Program-made: the position numbers and the translations under genes
From: Artemisia argyi
Lineage: Eukaryota; Streptophyta; Magnoliopsida; Asterales; Asteraceae
Direction of reading: 5' to 3'
Assembly (NCBI GenBank): GCA_030686995.1
Contig: JARVZY010002401.1
Span: 434,001-498,000, forward strand
DNA: 64,000 nucleotides
Notes under the pieces: model-generated
Database searches by the model: none
Seen by the model: the letters and a program-made list of their open reading frames with translations, nothing else
Told to the model about the DNA's origin: nothing
Shown: positions 20,681-34,332 of the stretch, in pieces
How positions within the stretch are numbered: the first letter of the stretch is position 1
Layout of the letters: each line of letters starts with the position of its first letter

Positions 20681-23426
20681 TCAAAGTCTCAATTTAAATT
20701 TCCAAGTTCTAATTAAAGTTTCTAATGTGAGTTCAAGTAATTCAGAAGCTTATGTAAACTTAAAAACAAGGTTTGGAAAGCTTTATAAGCTTGTAAGATC
20801 ATACTAGGCTCAGTTTTAAATATTTACTAAAAAAATCAAGAAAAATCAAAAATAAATGAAAAATTGGTGAAAAAGAAAAAGAAAGCAAGGAGCACAGTGT
20901 ATTTAGGATGGTTGTGGGTTAGGTACCTCATGGGAGGGCATAGGATTGGTTAACTTGGTTCCTTGGTTCCTAATCAGTTGGCTTGGAAGGCTATTGTGAG
21001 CTTATCTTTTTATTTCTACTCTATTATATAGTATAGTTGTTTGTTACTGTTTAAATTACTCAATTGTTGCTTAATATAGTAGTTTTATGCATTAGATTGT
21101 GTTGATTACTTGTTTGAATCTAGTTTTTATCATATATGTCTGTTATAGGGGTGTTTGGTTCTAGGGTGTTTGAGTTGCTTTACTAGTTCATTTGTGCAAT
21201 TCTGTGCTTAACTTAGTTGTGTGGGTGAAAACAAGCTCAGGGAAACTTTTCTTTTGGTCATAAACTCACCTACAAGTCAAAACTCAAGCAATCACTCATC
21301 ACAGTCAACTGTGGTGAGTTTTCAAAGTCATAATTCATCACATCTTTAAATAAGTTGTTCATCCACTTAAATTAGTCTTAATATACCCTAACTAATTAAG
21401 TTTGATCATAAAAATCAGCTGTCTAAGTTCCCAAAAGTCAAATCTCACCATTTCTCAAAAAAGTCAAAACTGCATACTCAGATTTTCATCAAAATAGGGT
21501 GATTTTTCATGATTTTTGTGTTGGGATTGAGAACTTGAAAATTGTTGTGTGTAATATATACCAGTAGTACTTTTAATTTCCATCTTTGTTGAATTTTTGT
21601 GAATTTTTCTTAAAGACCAAATTGCCCTTTGAATTGGACTGCAGGGCAAGAACTTGCCCTGTATCAGCAGACCATCTCCATCACCCCACCTTTGGTGGTG
21701 TTTTGTGACTGACCCAGTGGGTCCCACACCTCATTCTTGGTTCCAAACAACCCCCCTCCTACCCAGGATTAAAGGTTGACCACTTTCTTGACTTGAGACC
21801 CAGTGGACCCCACTTAGTTAAGCCCCAAAAGTCTGTCCCTCAACTGTCTCAGAACCAAATAAGCCAAGTGCTTATTTTGGTATTGTGGCTTATTTCTTTG
21901 GCTTATTTGTGTGATTCTTGTTTAAAGTTGTTCATAGTACTTGTTTATATCTGTTTTCACTAGAGTGGACCCCACATTTGCTTATTTGAGCTTAATTCAC
22001 TCTTAGTCAATAAAAGTCAACTGTCAAGATAATAAGCACTTGAAGTGCTTATTTCCTTGACCTCAGTCAAAGTCACTTCACAAAAGTTGTCTAATAAGTT
22101 GTAATAAGCAGTTTGGAAAAGGAAAATCTCAAATAAGCCAACTTAATAGAAGTGATAGCTTCTATTTAAGCCATTTGGCTTATTCATCAGCTTATTTATA
22201 AGCAAATTCCATTTCTACAATTTTCCTAGGCTTCTGGTGTGTTAAAATAATTTCTGTATTTTTTTCAGATTTTTCTTTTATCATTTACTACTTTTCTTAA
22301 TTTTAAATAGTTTTTAGTAATTAATAAATAGTTAATAATTAATAATAATTAATTAGTAAATCAGAAAAATATAATTTAAATTTTAAAATTAGTTTTTAGT
22401 TATTTTTAAGTTTTCCAAATTTTATTTTCACTTTTCTAGTATAATTTAATAATTATTTAGAATTTAGGTTATTTTAAATAATTAAAAAGTAATTAATAAT
22501 TAGTTAATAATTAGTAATAATTAATTAAATAGTCTTAAAAATATATTTTCATTTCCAAAATTAGTTTTATAGTATTTTAGATTTTTCTAAGTGTAATTTT
22601 TATTTTTCCAAGATAATTTCATAATTATTTATAATTTAAGATAATTTAGTTAATTAAAAGTAATTAGAAAAATAGTATTTAATTAATAGTAATTATTAAA
22701 ATAGTGTAAAAATTAATTTTAAATTTCCAAAAATTTTCTCTTATTATTAGGTTTGTAAAAAGTAAATTTTCATACCAGTAGCCTTTCCAGATCACCGTTC
22801 CCACATTTTTGTACGTTTGTCCACGTATTCGGCAAACGTACGGTTTTTAAGTTTTAGGTGATTTCTTCTCGATCTAAGTTCCAGTAATCATTCAAATAGC
22901 TTTCCTAAGCTATTTCTGTTAATAATATCCAAATAATTCTCACAACAAACCCTTTTCTGTGAATAACACCCGATTACAAATACGCTAAAGTTACATTTCA
23001 CACCTCAACGGGATTTAACGACCCGGTGATACATTATATTACTCGGAGCATTGATCTAGGCTATTTGACTTAGTTGACCATTCTTTGGTTAATTTAAGTT
23101 AGGTGGTTTAGGCTCAATCAACACTTTAGGAAGTCATGAAACATACTTTTCCCTAACCTTTTTCTCATTAATCTTGAACATAAATAAAGCTAAAAACTAT
23201 TGAATGACATTCCCAAACAACCGTAAACTTTATTTAAAAACTGCAGACATGCGATTCCTAAATAGGCAACGGATCTTACAGGATCTATGGAGGATCCGTG
23301 ACTAGGTCCCGCAGATCCATGATGCTCTGTGAAAAATATATTTTGTCTACTTAAGCCACTGTTATTAGGCATTCTCAAGTCTTCAAAAACCCACACTCGC
23401 CCTTGATTATAATGTTTCTAACTCTC
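20681..23426. other. AT-rich DNA, no gene seen
   Basis: Includes an extremely AT-rich stretch (about 22250-22780) made of repeated AATTAATAATTAATTAG-like words. No ORF of note. It could be the interior of the decayed element suggested at 20100-20680. Confidence 0.3.
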
Positions 23427-23621
23427 ATTTGTTGAAAGCATATTAACATGTGAAGATTCACCATAATAAGCTTAAAGCTCTTGTTATCTTCATTCATTGA
23501 AAGCATAGTAGCATGTGAAGATCCACCACAACAAACTTAAAGCTCGTGTCATCTTCATACATTGAAAGCTTCTTATCAAGAGAATTGAATATCAACCATA
23601 TCAAGCTTAGAATTCTTATGT
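23427..23621. repeat. 65-bp tandem repeat, about three units
   Basis: Units begin at 23427, about 23491 and about 23556. Units 1 and 2 match well (TTGAAAGCATA, CATGTGAAGAT, ACTTAAAGCTC/GCTTAAAGCTC, ATCTTCAT); unit 3 is diverged. No coding content. Confidence 0.65.
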
Positions 23622-23749
23622 CTAAATTGGTTATTTATATGCATTAGACAATCATGTCTTGTATCATCATTATACAACATCATGTATCACTAGCATATGA
23701 CACCAATTATTATCACCAACCATATTCCAAACTAAAGGTTAGATAGATT

Positions 23750-24130
23750 TGTGTTTAGGCCTAAAAAACAAAAAGGTTATAAGTTTGTTGCGTTTGGACC
23801 TTAAAACACAGCGGGTTTTGTTGTACTCGAAGAAGAACTCAATATCTAGCTTAGTATTGATAAACTTGTAAGTGACATTGTAAGGTTTTCTCTTCCAAGA
23901 AGAGAGCTTGTTGAACTAGTGAAGAAACTTTCGAGTAGGAGACTCGGAGAGTGGAGTAGGGCGAAAAGAAGTTTCGTGCAGAATCACTATAAATTATTGT
24001 GCCCAGTTTGATATCTCTTTTACTTATTGTCTTATATTTATACTTGCATTGTGTTGATAATTAGTTTTCTTTCAACCTCCATAGTATTGTTGTTGTAGAA
24101 TTACTAGAATGGTACCAGCGCATTGTGGCG
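23750..24130 (+). repeat. Possible copia LTR end with primer-site-like sequence
   Basis: U5-like sequence is followed at about 24110 by TGGTACCAGCGC, two mismatches from the tRNA-iMet site TGGTATCAGAGC. No second LTR and no coding remnant follow within range. Weak call. Confidence 0.25.
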
Positions 24131-24420
24131 GTGGGTACCTGTGACTATATTTTGTGTTATTCGGTTACACATTTAGTTGTCTTTATGCTTTATAAGTAGA
24201 GATGTTAGAGGTAGTTAAGTCAAGTAATTTTAGTTTGAACAACCAATCTGCTTCTTAACAAACTTGTTAACCAACCTACTTTCTAACCAATTAATTTTGA
24301 AATTCTTCCATAATAAGCAAGTGAAAGTCTGAATTTTAAGCCTTTCTAATTATATAATAGTCTCAAATGCATTATATAGTTGTATAGATTATTGTTACTT
24401 ATTATATTATATCACACTTA

Positions 24421-24633
24421 GGGGGTGTTTGGCTAAAAATCACATTTACAAAAATCAAGATTACAAAACCACGTTTTGCAATAGTGATGTCCCACCTCCA
24501 GCAGCAAAACGACGTTTTATGGCAAAATAATCGGATTATCACTATTTGAACCAAACACCAAAAGTTTGATTATTTACGTTTTGAAAACGTGAAAATCGGA
24601 TAATCCCATTTTTACACGCTTGCCAAACACCCC
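24421..24633. mobile_element. Tourist-like MITE
   Basis: 213 bp; left end GGGGGTGTTTGGC is matched by GCCAAACACCCC at the right end, with TTA on both sides (24418-24420 and 24634-24636). Internal inverted pairs (AAACGACGTTTT, GATTATC/CGGATAAT) continue the fold-back. Typical Tourist (PIF/Harbinger) structure. Confidence 0.85.
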
Positions 24634-25260
24634 TTAATTTGTTATTTGATACAAGAAGTACGTTTTTTTTTTTTTTCTTTTTTTAAAGGAACGTATTCAT
24701 CCGCACTGTACGTTTTTACATTTATTGAGTTAGTTGGATTTGGTTTGAAAGTCATGGTAGCATCATGATGATGAGGATGATGAGTGAAAAAAAGATAACA
24801 ACTTCAATTAATCCACAAAAACCTTTCACACACGATAATTAGTAGATCGGATTATAATTACAATTAGTTACTTTTTAGTAAACAATAATTATTGATTGAT
24901 TATAAAAGAAAGACAAGCTAGGGGAATGCATGGCATGTGAGGTTATAATGAGTATACATAACATTCATGGCATATGTCAGTCACAAAAATTAATAATTTA
25001 CTATCAATCTGGTGTTGATGTTGTTGATGCATGGCATGGCGTGTACATGTATGTGGAGTTATGTCAGACAAGAAAGTAGGACAGGGGATGCTCTCTTCCA
25101 CACCCAATATCCAGTCTAGCATCATGTCTTTCAAATGTCCAATATCTAAATGTTTGTATAATATGTCTTGAAAATTTTATGTATGTCTAAAACTTTTTCA
25201 AAAAGTTAAAGATATGTGGTGAAACTTTGGCTCAGTGTATTTCTTTTGGATGACGACTAA

Positions 25261-25629
25261 GGGGGGTGGCAACGTTCTCGGCAAAGAGTCGGCATCGATC
25301 GGCAATGATCGGCATAACATTGCTACTTGATCGGGATGGCTTAATCGGCAACAGTTTCGGTATTACATACCGAATCGGTAAAACTCAAGCCTTAAATGAA
25401 ATTGACCGTTGCACCATAAATGGTGTTACCGTTTGAAGCTTTTCAAAAAAAAAATAATAATAATAATAATAATAAAAATAAAAAAATAAAATTCCCTTTT
25501 AAATCACCAATTCACTTTATCATGACATTGCCACTAAAAAGTCATGTTTAGGCATGAAATGCATCTCTTTCTTTTTATTGGTCAATTTAAAAAATAATTG
25601 ATAAACTTTTAGGCAACGTTGCCACCCCC
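25261..25629. mobile_element. MITE with GGGGGTGGCAACGTT termini
   Basis: 369 bp; left end GGGGGGTGGCAACGTT and right end AACGTTGCCACCCCC are inverted copies, flanked by TAA (25258-25260 and 25630-25632), as expected of Harbinger-type insertion. The left part is rich in repeated TCGGCA words; an AAT microsatellite lies at about 25450-25475. No ORF. Confidence 0.82.
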
Positions 25630-25632
25630 TAA

Positions 25633-28600
25633 TATCTTGATCTCCAGGGATCTAGCAAATATAATAAGGACATGTTCTAGTGATCTTTAATCAGGAATTC
25701 TGTTTGAAGCATGAGCTATTGGCTTAAGGAAAAACTAACTGGTTAGTTGAATGTTTAAGACTTTAAGGTGAAGAAGTGAGACCACTAACTCAATGGCTTA
25801 ATGGTATTCATGTGAAAACTTATTAGTTTATGGATGATGTTGTTGTACGTAGTTGTGGTGGAATATAAAGCGCGTTGCTCCTTCTTTATATATAGCAAAC
25901 AACTCTCTTCATTTTTTAAGCATTTGTCTCTCATGTATCAGTAATTTTTGTTTCTGGTCTTCTTTAGTAATGTTAAAGTAAAAGCGTATAAAAAAGTTCT
26001 ATGTTATGTATATTGAAGTTAGCTTTGAATACAGATTATCACTCATAAAGTACAATGACGTGATTTGTGTTCTGTACTCCAAAAAATGACTTGATAGACC
26101 ACAATACAACATGCACCTTCTCATGTATGTTCTCGTACCAGACTACTGTTTCCTACCCGTATCGTGGTGCCTTTCATCACCGCCAAAATACGTCTTTTAT
26201 TTGAGCGTCACATCATTTTATCTCCATCTTAATCACTTATCACTCAAATCCTTGTAACATTTGGTCAATCTTTTACATCTCACCATTTGTCTTACATATA
26301 CTTAAACTCTTGTACACTTCTCAACACCCCTTTAACTTTACCCTGGTAATGAACTCGATCACCTATCTCCCCCTCTCGCAAGAGAAATCACTCCCACTAC
26401 ATGCATGTGTCCAAAAAATTCATATTTAGGGAATGCAATAATGAACATATCATGTCTCAAAAACAAAACCATTTACTTCAAGAGACTGTTTCAGTTAATG
26501 ACTAACTGGCAATGGAGTGTGCATACATATAGGTTGATAGATAGGGACAACAAATAAGAAACAAAATAAAAGGCAATCATATCATGATGACCTTTTATTC
26601 ATGAAAGAGTATAGAAATGAACAAAATCATAACACTGTTGCAGTCTCTGGTTACTAAAACGTAACCATGCATGGCTCATTCTTGTTAACTTGGAGTAACT
26701 GGGCTCGGGGACACATCTAGCATACCTACAAATTTAACTTGTATTTTTATTTTTATGTTATTTTTCGCTTAATAAAATGAGCTGTCCCAGAAAATAAAAG
26801 TATATAAAATACAGTAATAAAAGTAACTGAATATGTAAGACATGTAAGTTTCTACCAAGCTATTTGTTTAGTTGTAATCATAGGATATTAATGTATGAGA
26901 AATGATTAGAAGATTTAAATATGTGTTTATTTTTATGTCTAGAATTACATGACAACATTTGTTGAGTGTTATTAAGAGATTAGTTTCTTTACAAATAAAT
27001 AAAATACGGAGTACTAAAGTAACACGCATGTTTAAGCATAAAATTAATCATACTTTTAAATCTCTCTTTCATTTTTTTTTAAATTTATATATAAGTGGAA
27101 TAAAGATTATGAATCTATATTTAGTAGAAATAATATTAATATATCTCTAATTAAACATTAATTCCATATAATTCAATAAGTTGGTGATTTGCATGCTCCA
27201 AAATGTTATTAAGACGCTCAGATGTACAAATAGTTGAAACACAATATTAATACTTTAAAAGTATTTAATGCACAAATAAAGTGTCCAAATTATTTTTTAA
27301 AATGTGTAAATCAATTCTCAATTCAATAAGTCTCGAACTCCCTCCTACGTGCCTTGCATGACATGATGATTTTCTTGTTATATTTTGTACTATACGTACA
27401 TTGATATCTTTGTTTTATTTAAGCAAGTAGCTAAGGTTGCTGAGAACTTATTTTTACGTGTGCAGAAAACATGAAATCAGACAATAATAATAAGTACCAT
27501 GGAATAAAAGAAGCACGTACATATATAAACGACAAGCCTATCGTATATATGGACTTTGGAATCCCCAAACCACTTTCTATGTTGCTCATCATTTTTAACA
27601 CAAAGTGCGTTTTTACTACTATAATTTAAATAATTTTGCTCGCACATAAATACAAGAAAAAGAATATTGATAATGGAATGGTCTCCCTACACTCATGCAC
27701 CATGCTACTATTTTTATAATAATTATCCAGTTGGTGTTGAAGTATACATCTTTCTGAGTTTTCTCTCATTTCCAAAATAATATAATAAACGTACATCATC
27801 AAGAATGCCATCACTATAATCCTTGATTACTTTAAACACGTTGATCTTCTGTTTACATTTATACAAAACATGGAATGACAATAAGCTAAGTTAGTATCGA
27901 TGCTAAAACTAATTTATGTATGTCCGTATTTATCAAATCTGGATCATGCTAAACTTTATATATAGTGAAATTCTTATTTTAGATTAAGAGATCGATGTTG
28001 TATAAGAAAAGAAGATATGAAAAATACCTTGAAAACCATGCATTTAAGTAATAGTGTTTGATTAAAAGGTATTGAGTAATTATATTGATAATTACATAAG
28101 ATTCTAAAAGGCCATTTAAGCATACTCTTAAAAAAATAATTTTTGGCCGTATTAAAAAGGGTTCCAGCTTTCCAGTCTCTTTTCGTTTTTAATCTTTAAT
28201 TACATAAATGCTTTGCACGTTCTTATGTTACTTGTAGTATGTGATCAAATTTATTAATACAATTATCGGGGTTATCATAGTGTGATTAGTGTCATTTGCT
28301 AAAAACAATAGAGAGTGGAATAATTAATTTGTAGACTAGGAACAATTCTCTCTCGATATATATGTGTGTGCATGCATGTATTTCATATTTTAAAAGGTTC
28401 AATACTTCAATATCCATGTAGTATGTACATATACATTTTTTTATTTTCACGAAATAAGCATGTAAGATTATACTATGGTATCTTACAATCTGTCTATTGC
28501 AAAAGTTAGATAATTAATTGTGATTGAAGACAACTTATGTATATATTGACACTTTCTTGAGTTTCTTCTCTTGTGTTAGTTTAAGACATAATTGTGTATT

Positions 28601-30440
28601 AATATTTGTATTCATTTATCCAGTGTTGAAAATCTTCAAAAGCATACAAAATTGTAATAAACATGCTTACATGATCGTTAATTAGACATTTGATCTATTT
28701 AAATATGAGTGTCAACTAATCCAAGACGTCATTTCACATCTTTACGCAATTGACGGCTATACGATAATACTTAAGATCAAGAACATCATACGTTATGTGA
28801 TAAGCTAGACTTAGTACATTGTCAACTGCACAAAAGATAAAACTTTGTAATACAAAACAAAAATGTGCCATCATTGAATTCTTTTTGTTGTTTTCGTTAA
28901 TTAATGTTATCAGCTATCAACGTTTTGGAAGATTTTCATTTGTTGCATGAAATCAACATTGCCGGTAAAAACATGCACGGTTTTACTTGACACCGTCATC
29001 TGTTTTCTAACAACACATTTGCGTCGTTTCTATCTTGCAAGTAAAAATGTCCTAGTACAAGTATAATCGAAAATAACTATCATCTTATGAATTGTATTTT
29101 CATGCCAATGAAGTGAATAAATTATACATGAAATATTGGACTTATATAGTGAGCTATATTATTCTTCATATATGGTGATAATAATTAAGCAAAGACGTAT
29201 GTAGCCCAAATTCAAAACTTAAGAGAACGTAACACAAAAACAATGTGTGATTAGGGTATTTGGAGACCAAAAAAGGGCATGAAATTCCACACCCAGGCGT
29301 AAAATTTAGGGTGGCCCTAACCGGACGGGGGTCTACATATGGGTCCCACCTATTTTTTAGTCAAATGTACAAGTATTAAAGCAGACAGTACAACGGCGGC
29401 AGCACAACTCTTCCACCCACCCCCTATACCCCCCGTACGGTTAAATCCCACCAAAATTTATGGGTCGGTGGGTCCCAAACTACTGACCCGGCGTGCCATA
29501 ACTGTGGGTCCACCTTTGTTTGTTTCATTTCACTAATTGCCTTGTATATATTTTTTTTTTAATGTATTTCAAAGTACCTCTTAAATTTCTTTTAAATTGA
29601 CCATGGTAACACTATACTATACTTTTAGTGAAATTTAGATAGTATTCATTTTTTCTCAAAATAATTGACTTTTTTTTTTTTTTTTTTTTTGAAAAAAAAC
29701 TTAATTATTATTGACATTTTTAGTATTTTTTTGCATTTTAACTAATTAATTAATTTATCTTTAAAGTTTGTAATATATATTAGTTTCAATCAAGTGTAAC
29801 ACGATAAAGTTGATCAAACTTCTTTATTTATTTGTAATAGTGGACAATTAAATCATGACATTAAATATGTGTATGAAGTAAAAGTTTATGTGTATCACTA
29901 CTCTTAAAAAAAATACGTTGAATTATAAATTTGAGACCGAGGAAGTTATTAATCGAGTACATATTAAGAAATGCAAAATGATTTACTTTATAGTATATAC
30001 GGAGTAAATTTGTTATTGAAGACATGTTTAAATTCCATCTTTACAAAATTACAAGTCAAACTTTTTTTGAAAAAAGGCTACGGGAAAAGGTATGTACATA
30101 TATGGTTACAAACCAAACACAAATGATGGGTTTTCATTTTTTGCCACTAGGTCAAGGTGGCATCAATAAAGGATGCGCCCTTGTGACTCACACGTTGGTT
30201 AATTTCAAAAGTTACAAAATATGCAGAAACAATTAAGGTCACACGACTATAACATAATTAATTACTTGTAATCATACTATTTGTGTGATTGGTTGTTCTC
30301 AAATAAAAATATAGACAAATACATCTCGTGGGTGAAATTACAGCAAAAGTGCATCCTTGTGAGCACTTCTCAATCTAAAACCCTCTGTTTTTAAGGGTTG
30401 AAGGCCATAATTTGACCATATAACAATCTTACGAATGTTA
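25633..30440. other. Long AT-rich intergenic stretch, no gene seen
   Basis: About 4.8 kb examined on both strands without a credible coding exon, RNA gene or element with clear ends. Poly-T runs occur at about 29550 and 29670-29690. Confidence 0.4.
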
Positions 30441-30443
30441 TTA

Positions 30444-30678
30444 AGGGTCCGCTTGGTTCAAAGTGGGGAAAGGGTAAAGGTAAGGGAATGCAAAGGAATA
30501 AGTGAGGTGGGTAATCAATACCTTACCTCCCAATTTACCCTATAATGGTTGATTACCCAGTACGGGGTAATCAATCCCTTACCTCTAACTAACCAAGCAC
30601 AAGTATTTGAGGAAGGTGGGCCCAAATCAATACCTTACTCATTCCCCACCCCCTCTTAACCTCCCACCAAGCACCCCC
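30444..30678. mobile_element. Tourist-like MITE
   Basis: 235 bp between TTA at 30441-30443 and 30679-30681. The left end AGGGTCCGCTTGGT pairs with the inverted right end GGGGGTGCTTGGT. The interior is full of inverted GGTAATCAAT/ATTGATTACC words, so most of the element can fold on itself. Confidence 0.75.
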
Positions 30679-31019
30679 TTAATATCACTGTACCGCATTT
30701 CAGTGTCGATTTTCAAAATGATTTTCCATCATTATTGATAGACGATGTGTCTCATTCACCCTTAAAAGTTGATAAACAACAAGAATATCATCAACTTCAA
30801 ACCCCACAAGGCCACAACCTTTGAAGTCATATAATTAATTATTCTCGTACTTTCAATGTGTTCAAAATTCAATTATTAATGTGACTTGGACATGACAAAC
30901 ACTCGATTCAATGTTAACATCTTCGTCATTCCTAAATCAAAACCTACCACATCTCAAAATCGCCATCGAGCATTTCATGAATTTGTTTACATCAAAGGAA
31001 CCTATCAATTAAATACATG

Positions 31020-32035
31020 TCATAATACATCAAGCACAACTTCATATGCTTTCGCCATTGGACAAGCAAACAAAATGTGACTTGTAGATTCAATTGTCTT
31101 ACCACAAATCGGACATAAGATGGATTCAATATCCATCCCTCTTCGAAAAATATTTAGCCGAGTAGATAAAGAAACAATCCTTACTTTCCAAGCATGAACA
31201 TTAACTTTAATCGGAACCGCGTTTATCCAACGAGTTTTGAAAGAGACTTGTGGCAACATGTGATCATCTAAACAACTCCTCACAGATGCAACAGAAAACT
31301 CTCCCGAGCCCACCAACTACCAAACCCACATATCTTGCATCACAGGTAATTGAATGCCATCTACGTTGGCCAACAACTCAGAAAACTGAGTAAGCTCAGC
31401 TCCACCCCTCGAAATACGATGCAAAGAAACACCCTCATTATCATGAGATAATTTTGAAGCAATAGAAATATTCTTAAAAGACTCCAACGCATACACTCTA
31501 GGATAAAGGGATTTGAAAGCAACATTACTCCTCCAAACGTCCTCCCAAAACAAAGTATTAACACCATTTCCCAACTTTTTCTTAATAAATCCTAACACTT
31601 TACTCTATTTGACCCATATCATCTTCTTTTCATTATGATCTACCCCATTGAAAAAATGACAATGAATTGACTCCATTCTTTTAAAACACGCATAGGAACT
31701 TTGAACATCGACATATAATAAATGGGAATCGAACCCAAACCCGACTTGAGAAGAGTTAATCTTTGCTCGATAGAGAGAGTCTTCATCTTCCATTTAGACA
31801 GCCGAGCTAAAAGTTTATCAACAATCTCATTCCAAGATTGTGTACGAGACATTAGACCACCAAATTTTTCCCTAAATAAGAGAATGGATATTTAAATGTC
31901 AAACAACCAATCTTATGAGTTGCACAGTCCACTTTAGCAACATCCACAGCTATCCCCATTAATTTGCTTTTGTGCATGTTAATACGTAGACCATAAGCTT
32001 GGTGAAAACATTCCAGGACATGAATATCTTATATC
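31020..32035 (-). pseudogene. LINE (non-LTR) ORF2 fragment: RT end and zf-RVT domain
   Basis: Minus-strand pieces in order: from about 32035 GLRINMHKSKLMGI and FKYPFSYLG (end of the LINE RT domain); 31640-31852 SWNEIVDKLLARLSKW and LLKSGLGSIPIYYMSMFKVP (RT-connecting region); 31317-31598 KKKLGNGVNTLFWEDVW; 31020-31316 the zinc-binding domain with FKTRWINAVPIKVNVHAWK and CPICGKTIESTSHILFACP. Frameshifts and stops separate the pieces, so it is dead. The 5' part (endonuclease and most of RT) is missing: 5' truncation near 32035, usual for LINEs. No poly(A) end was identified. Confidence 0.85.
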
Positions 32036-32118
32036 TTATATTATATAAAGCTTAAGTAGCCTTATAAATATAAATGGGTCATAATAAATGTCCCAAAAAT
32101 TAAAAGTGAAATGTGGAG

Positions 32119-32904
32119 TGATGAGGCGAAAAGTGTACCGCTTTTAAGGGGTCATTTAAGCCCGAATTCGTGATTATTTGATCAAATATTGCCCTAAATC
32201 GTTCCTTTGGTCATTTTAGGTACTTTTGAGGAGAAATCTGGAAAAAGAAGCATTTTGGACGTTTTTGGAATATAAAAGTGAAGAAAACGGCAAAGTCTCA
32301 AAATTCCTTGCTGGAACAGTACCTGACGACGTCAAGACATTACACATGACGGCGTCAAGAGTGACAAAAGAGGTAGATCTGGAACTTATAACGTGACGGC
32401 CCAGAACATTTTTAGTGTTAATGGCCTGACGGCATCACCAAGGCCGTCAGGGTTCAAATAAAAGTGACGGCCCAGAGAAGATTTGCACATGAAGGCGTCA
32501 AGACTGGATCTAGGCAATACGAATTTCAACTTGGCGGTGAGTTGACGGCGTCAGAGGCTAATACATGACGCCGTCAGGATGCTATGTCTATATATATTTT
32601 TCCAATTTTTCATTGTAAAGGGTGGAACAAAGTGTGGAATACCTAAACACAAACCCTAGGTCGAATTTCCTGCATATTGAAGGGGTTTCAAACCCTTCTT
32701 TCTTCCATGTTTTAATAAAGATAAGTTCTCCAATAATCATTCAATATGTCTATGTATTGTTTGATTCTCTCTTATGTTTATCTTTCTTTTAACATGTTAG
32801 GCTAGGCTTTTATTGTGTTTGCTTAGATGTAGTGAAACCTAGATGTTGATTATGGGTTGATTGTTTGTTTATAATTGTTACGGATGATTGTATTCGATGT
32901 TAGG
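32119..32904 (+). repeat. 5' LTR of element D, left part
   Basis: First 786 bp of the LTR up to the insertion point of element C; the last five bases (TTAGG) are the duplicated target. Contains the TGACG-palindrome cluster (about 32325-32580) and a TATA box near 32588. Confidence 0.88.
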
Positions 32905-34332
32905 TGATACGTGGGAATCGCATCAGGCTTTACCTCTCGAGCGATCTCGAGAAGCTTGTAACCCCCACCAGGAAGTGTACCTGATCGTTGTAGTATAGTA
33001 TAGTAACAAGTACCGGGGGATTGATCGTTCAACTCATGAATAGTGTCGCTAGGATTAGAAAGCCTAAAAACTAGGTCTAGAGGTGAGGGATGATTCTTTT
33101 TGTATTTTTTATATTTTATAAAAGCAAGTAAAATCTCGGTTTTTGAAAGAGTGGGCGGAATTAGTTGCTAGCCAACTAACCCAATTAACTACAAATTCAA
33201 TCAAAATTAAATAACAGAAATGAAAATGAAACTAATTATACTAGTGGTGTAAACAATGATAGGGAAAGTTATGTTTACTTAGGTTTCATTACTCCCTAGA
33301 TATCTTTTACATGTTGATAGCTTGTTACAATTGCATGAATGACGGGTCATATTCATTAATACTAGTCGTAGGGTCGTGTACAATATTCCCTAACTCTATA
33401 GGATCTTACTTCACTCCTATGTCGAGCCGTTAGAAGCTCCTAACATGGGATCATTAGAATTCTCCTACGCATTAAATACAACCAAAAATCGTAGTACACC
33501 TCTGATCATGTTTCTTAAAACGTTCAAGCATGTTACCAATGGAAGTCTGCCAGTTTTCTTAAGCCTACCATCGAATACAATCATCCGTAACAATTATAAA
33601 CAAATAATCAACCCATAATTAACATCTAGGTTTCACTACATCTAAGCAAACACAAAAGAGATCTAGCAGAGCATGTTAAATTGAAGACAAGTGTAAGATA
33701 TATTCAAACAACACATAGACATATTGATTGAATTGAAAGAGTACTTATCTCAAATTGAACATGAAAGTTTCAAAGGGTTGAAACCCTTGAAAAAGCTGGA
33801 AAATTCGACCGAGGGTTTTTTCACTCAAAGTTGCACACTAATGAATAAAATTTGGAAAACTATATATAGATAATACAGGGTGACGGCGTCATCTGTAAAC
33901 ATGTGACGCCGTCAACTCGCCGCCTATAATGAAATCGGATTGCCTAGATCCACTTTTGACGCCGTCATGTGTAAATTATTCTAGGCCGTCACTAATACTT
34001 GGACCATGACGGCCTTGGGTGACGCCGTCATCTCCAATGCACAAAACTCTCTGGATCGTCACGTGTATTGTCCACTTCCACCTCTTATATTACTCTTGAC
34101 GCCGTCATTAAGGAACATGTGACGCCGTCAGGTACTGTTCCCAGCAAGAAAAATTAAGACTTTGCATTTTTCTTCACTTTTATGCTCAAAAAACGTCCAA
34201 AATGCTTCCTTTTCCAGATTTCCCTCCAAAAGTACCTAAAATGACAAAAGAAACGATTTAGGGCAATATTTGATCAAATAAATTCGAATTCGGGCTTGAC
34301 CCCTTAAAAACGGTTCATTTTTCGCCTCATCA
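32905..34332 (-). repeat. 3' LTR of element C
   Basis: 1428 bp, close to the 5' LTR. The main differences are a 10-bp segment (near 33526) absent from the other LTR and a missing TAAAT near 34295. TGACG-palindrome cluster about 33876-34133. Confidence 0.9.

Noticed and set aside
20100..23100. A full LTR retrotransposon
   Set aside because: A promoter-like block is visible but no paired LTR, primer site, polypurine tract or protein motif could be found.
29339..29536. 65-codon plus-strand ORF
   Set aside because: No domain, no neighbouring exon and low-complexity proline content; chance ORF in intergenic DNA.
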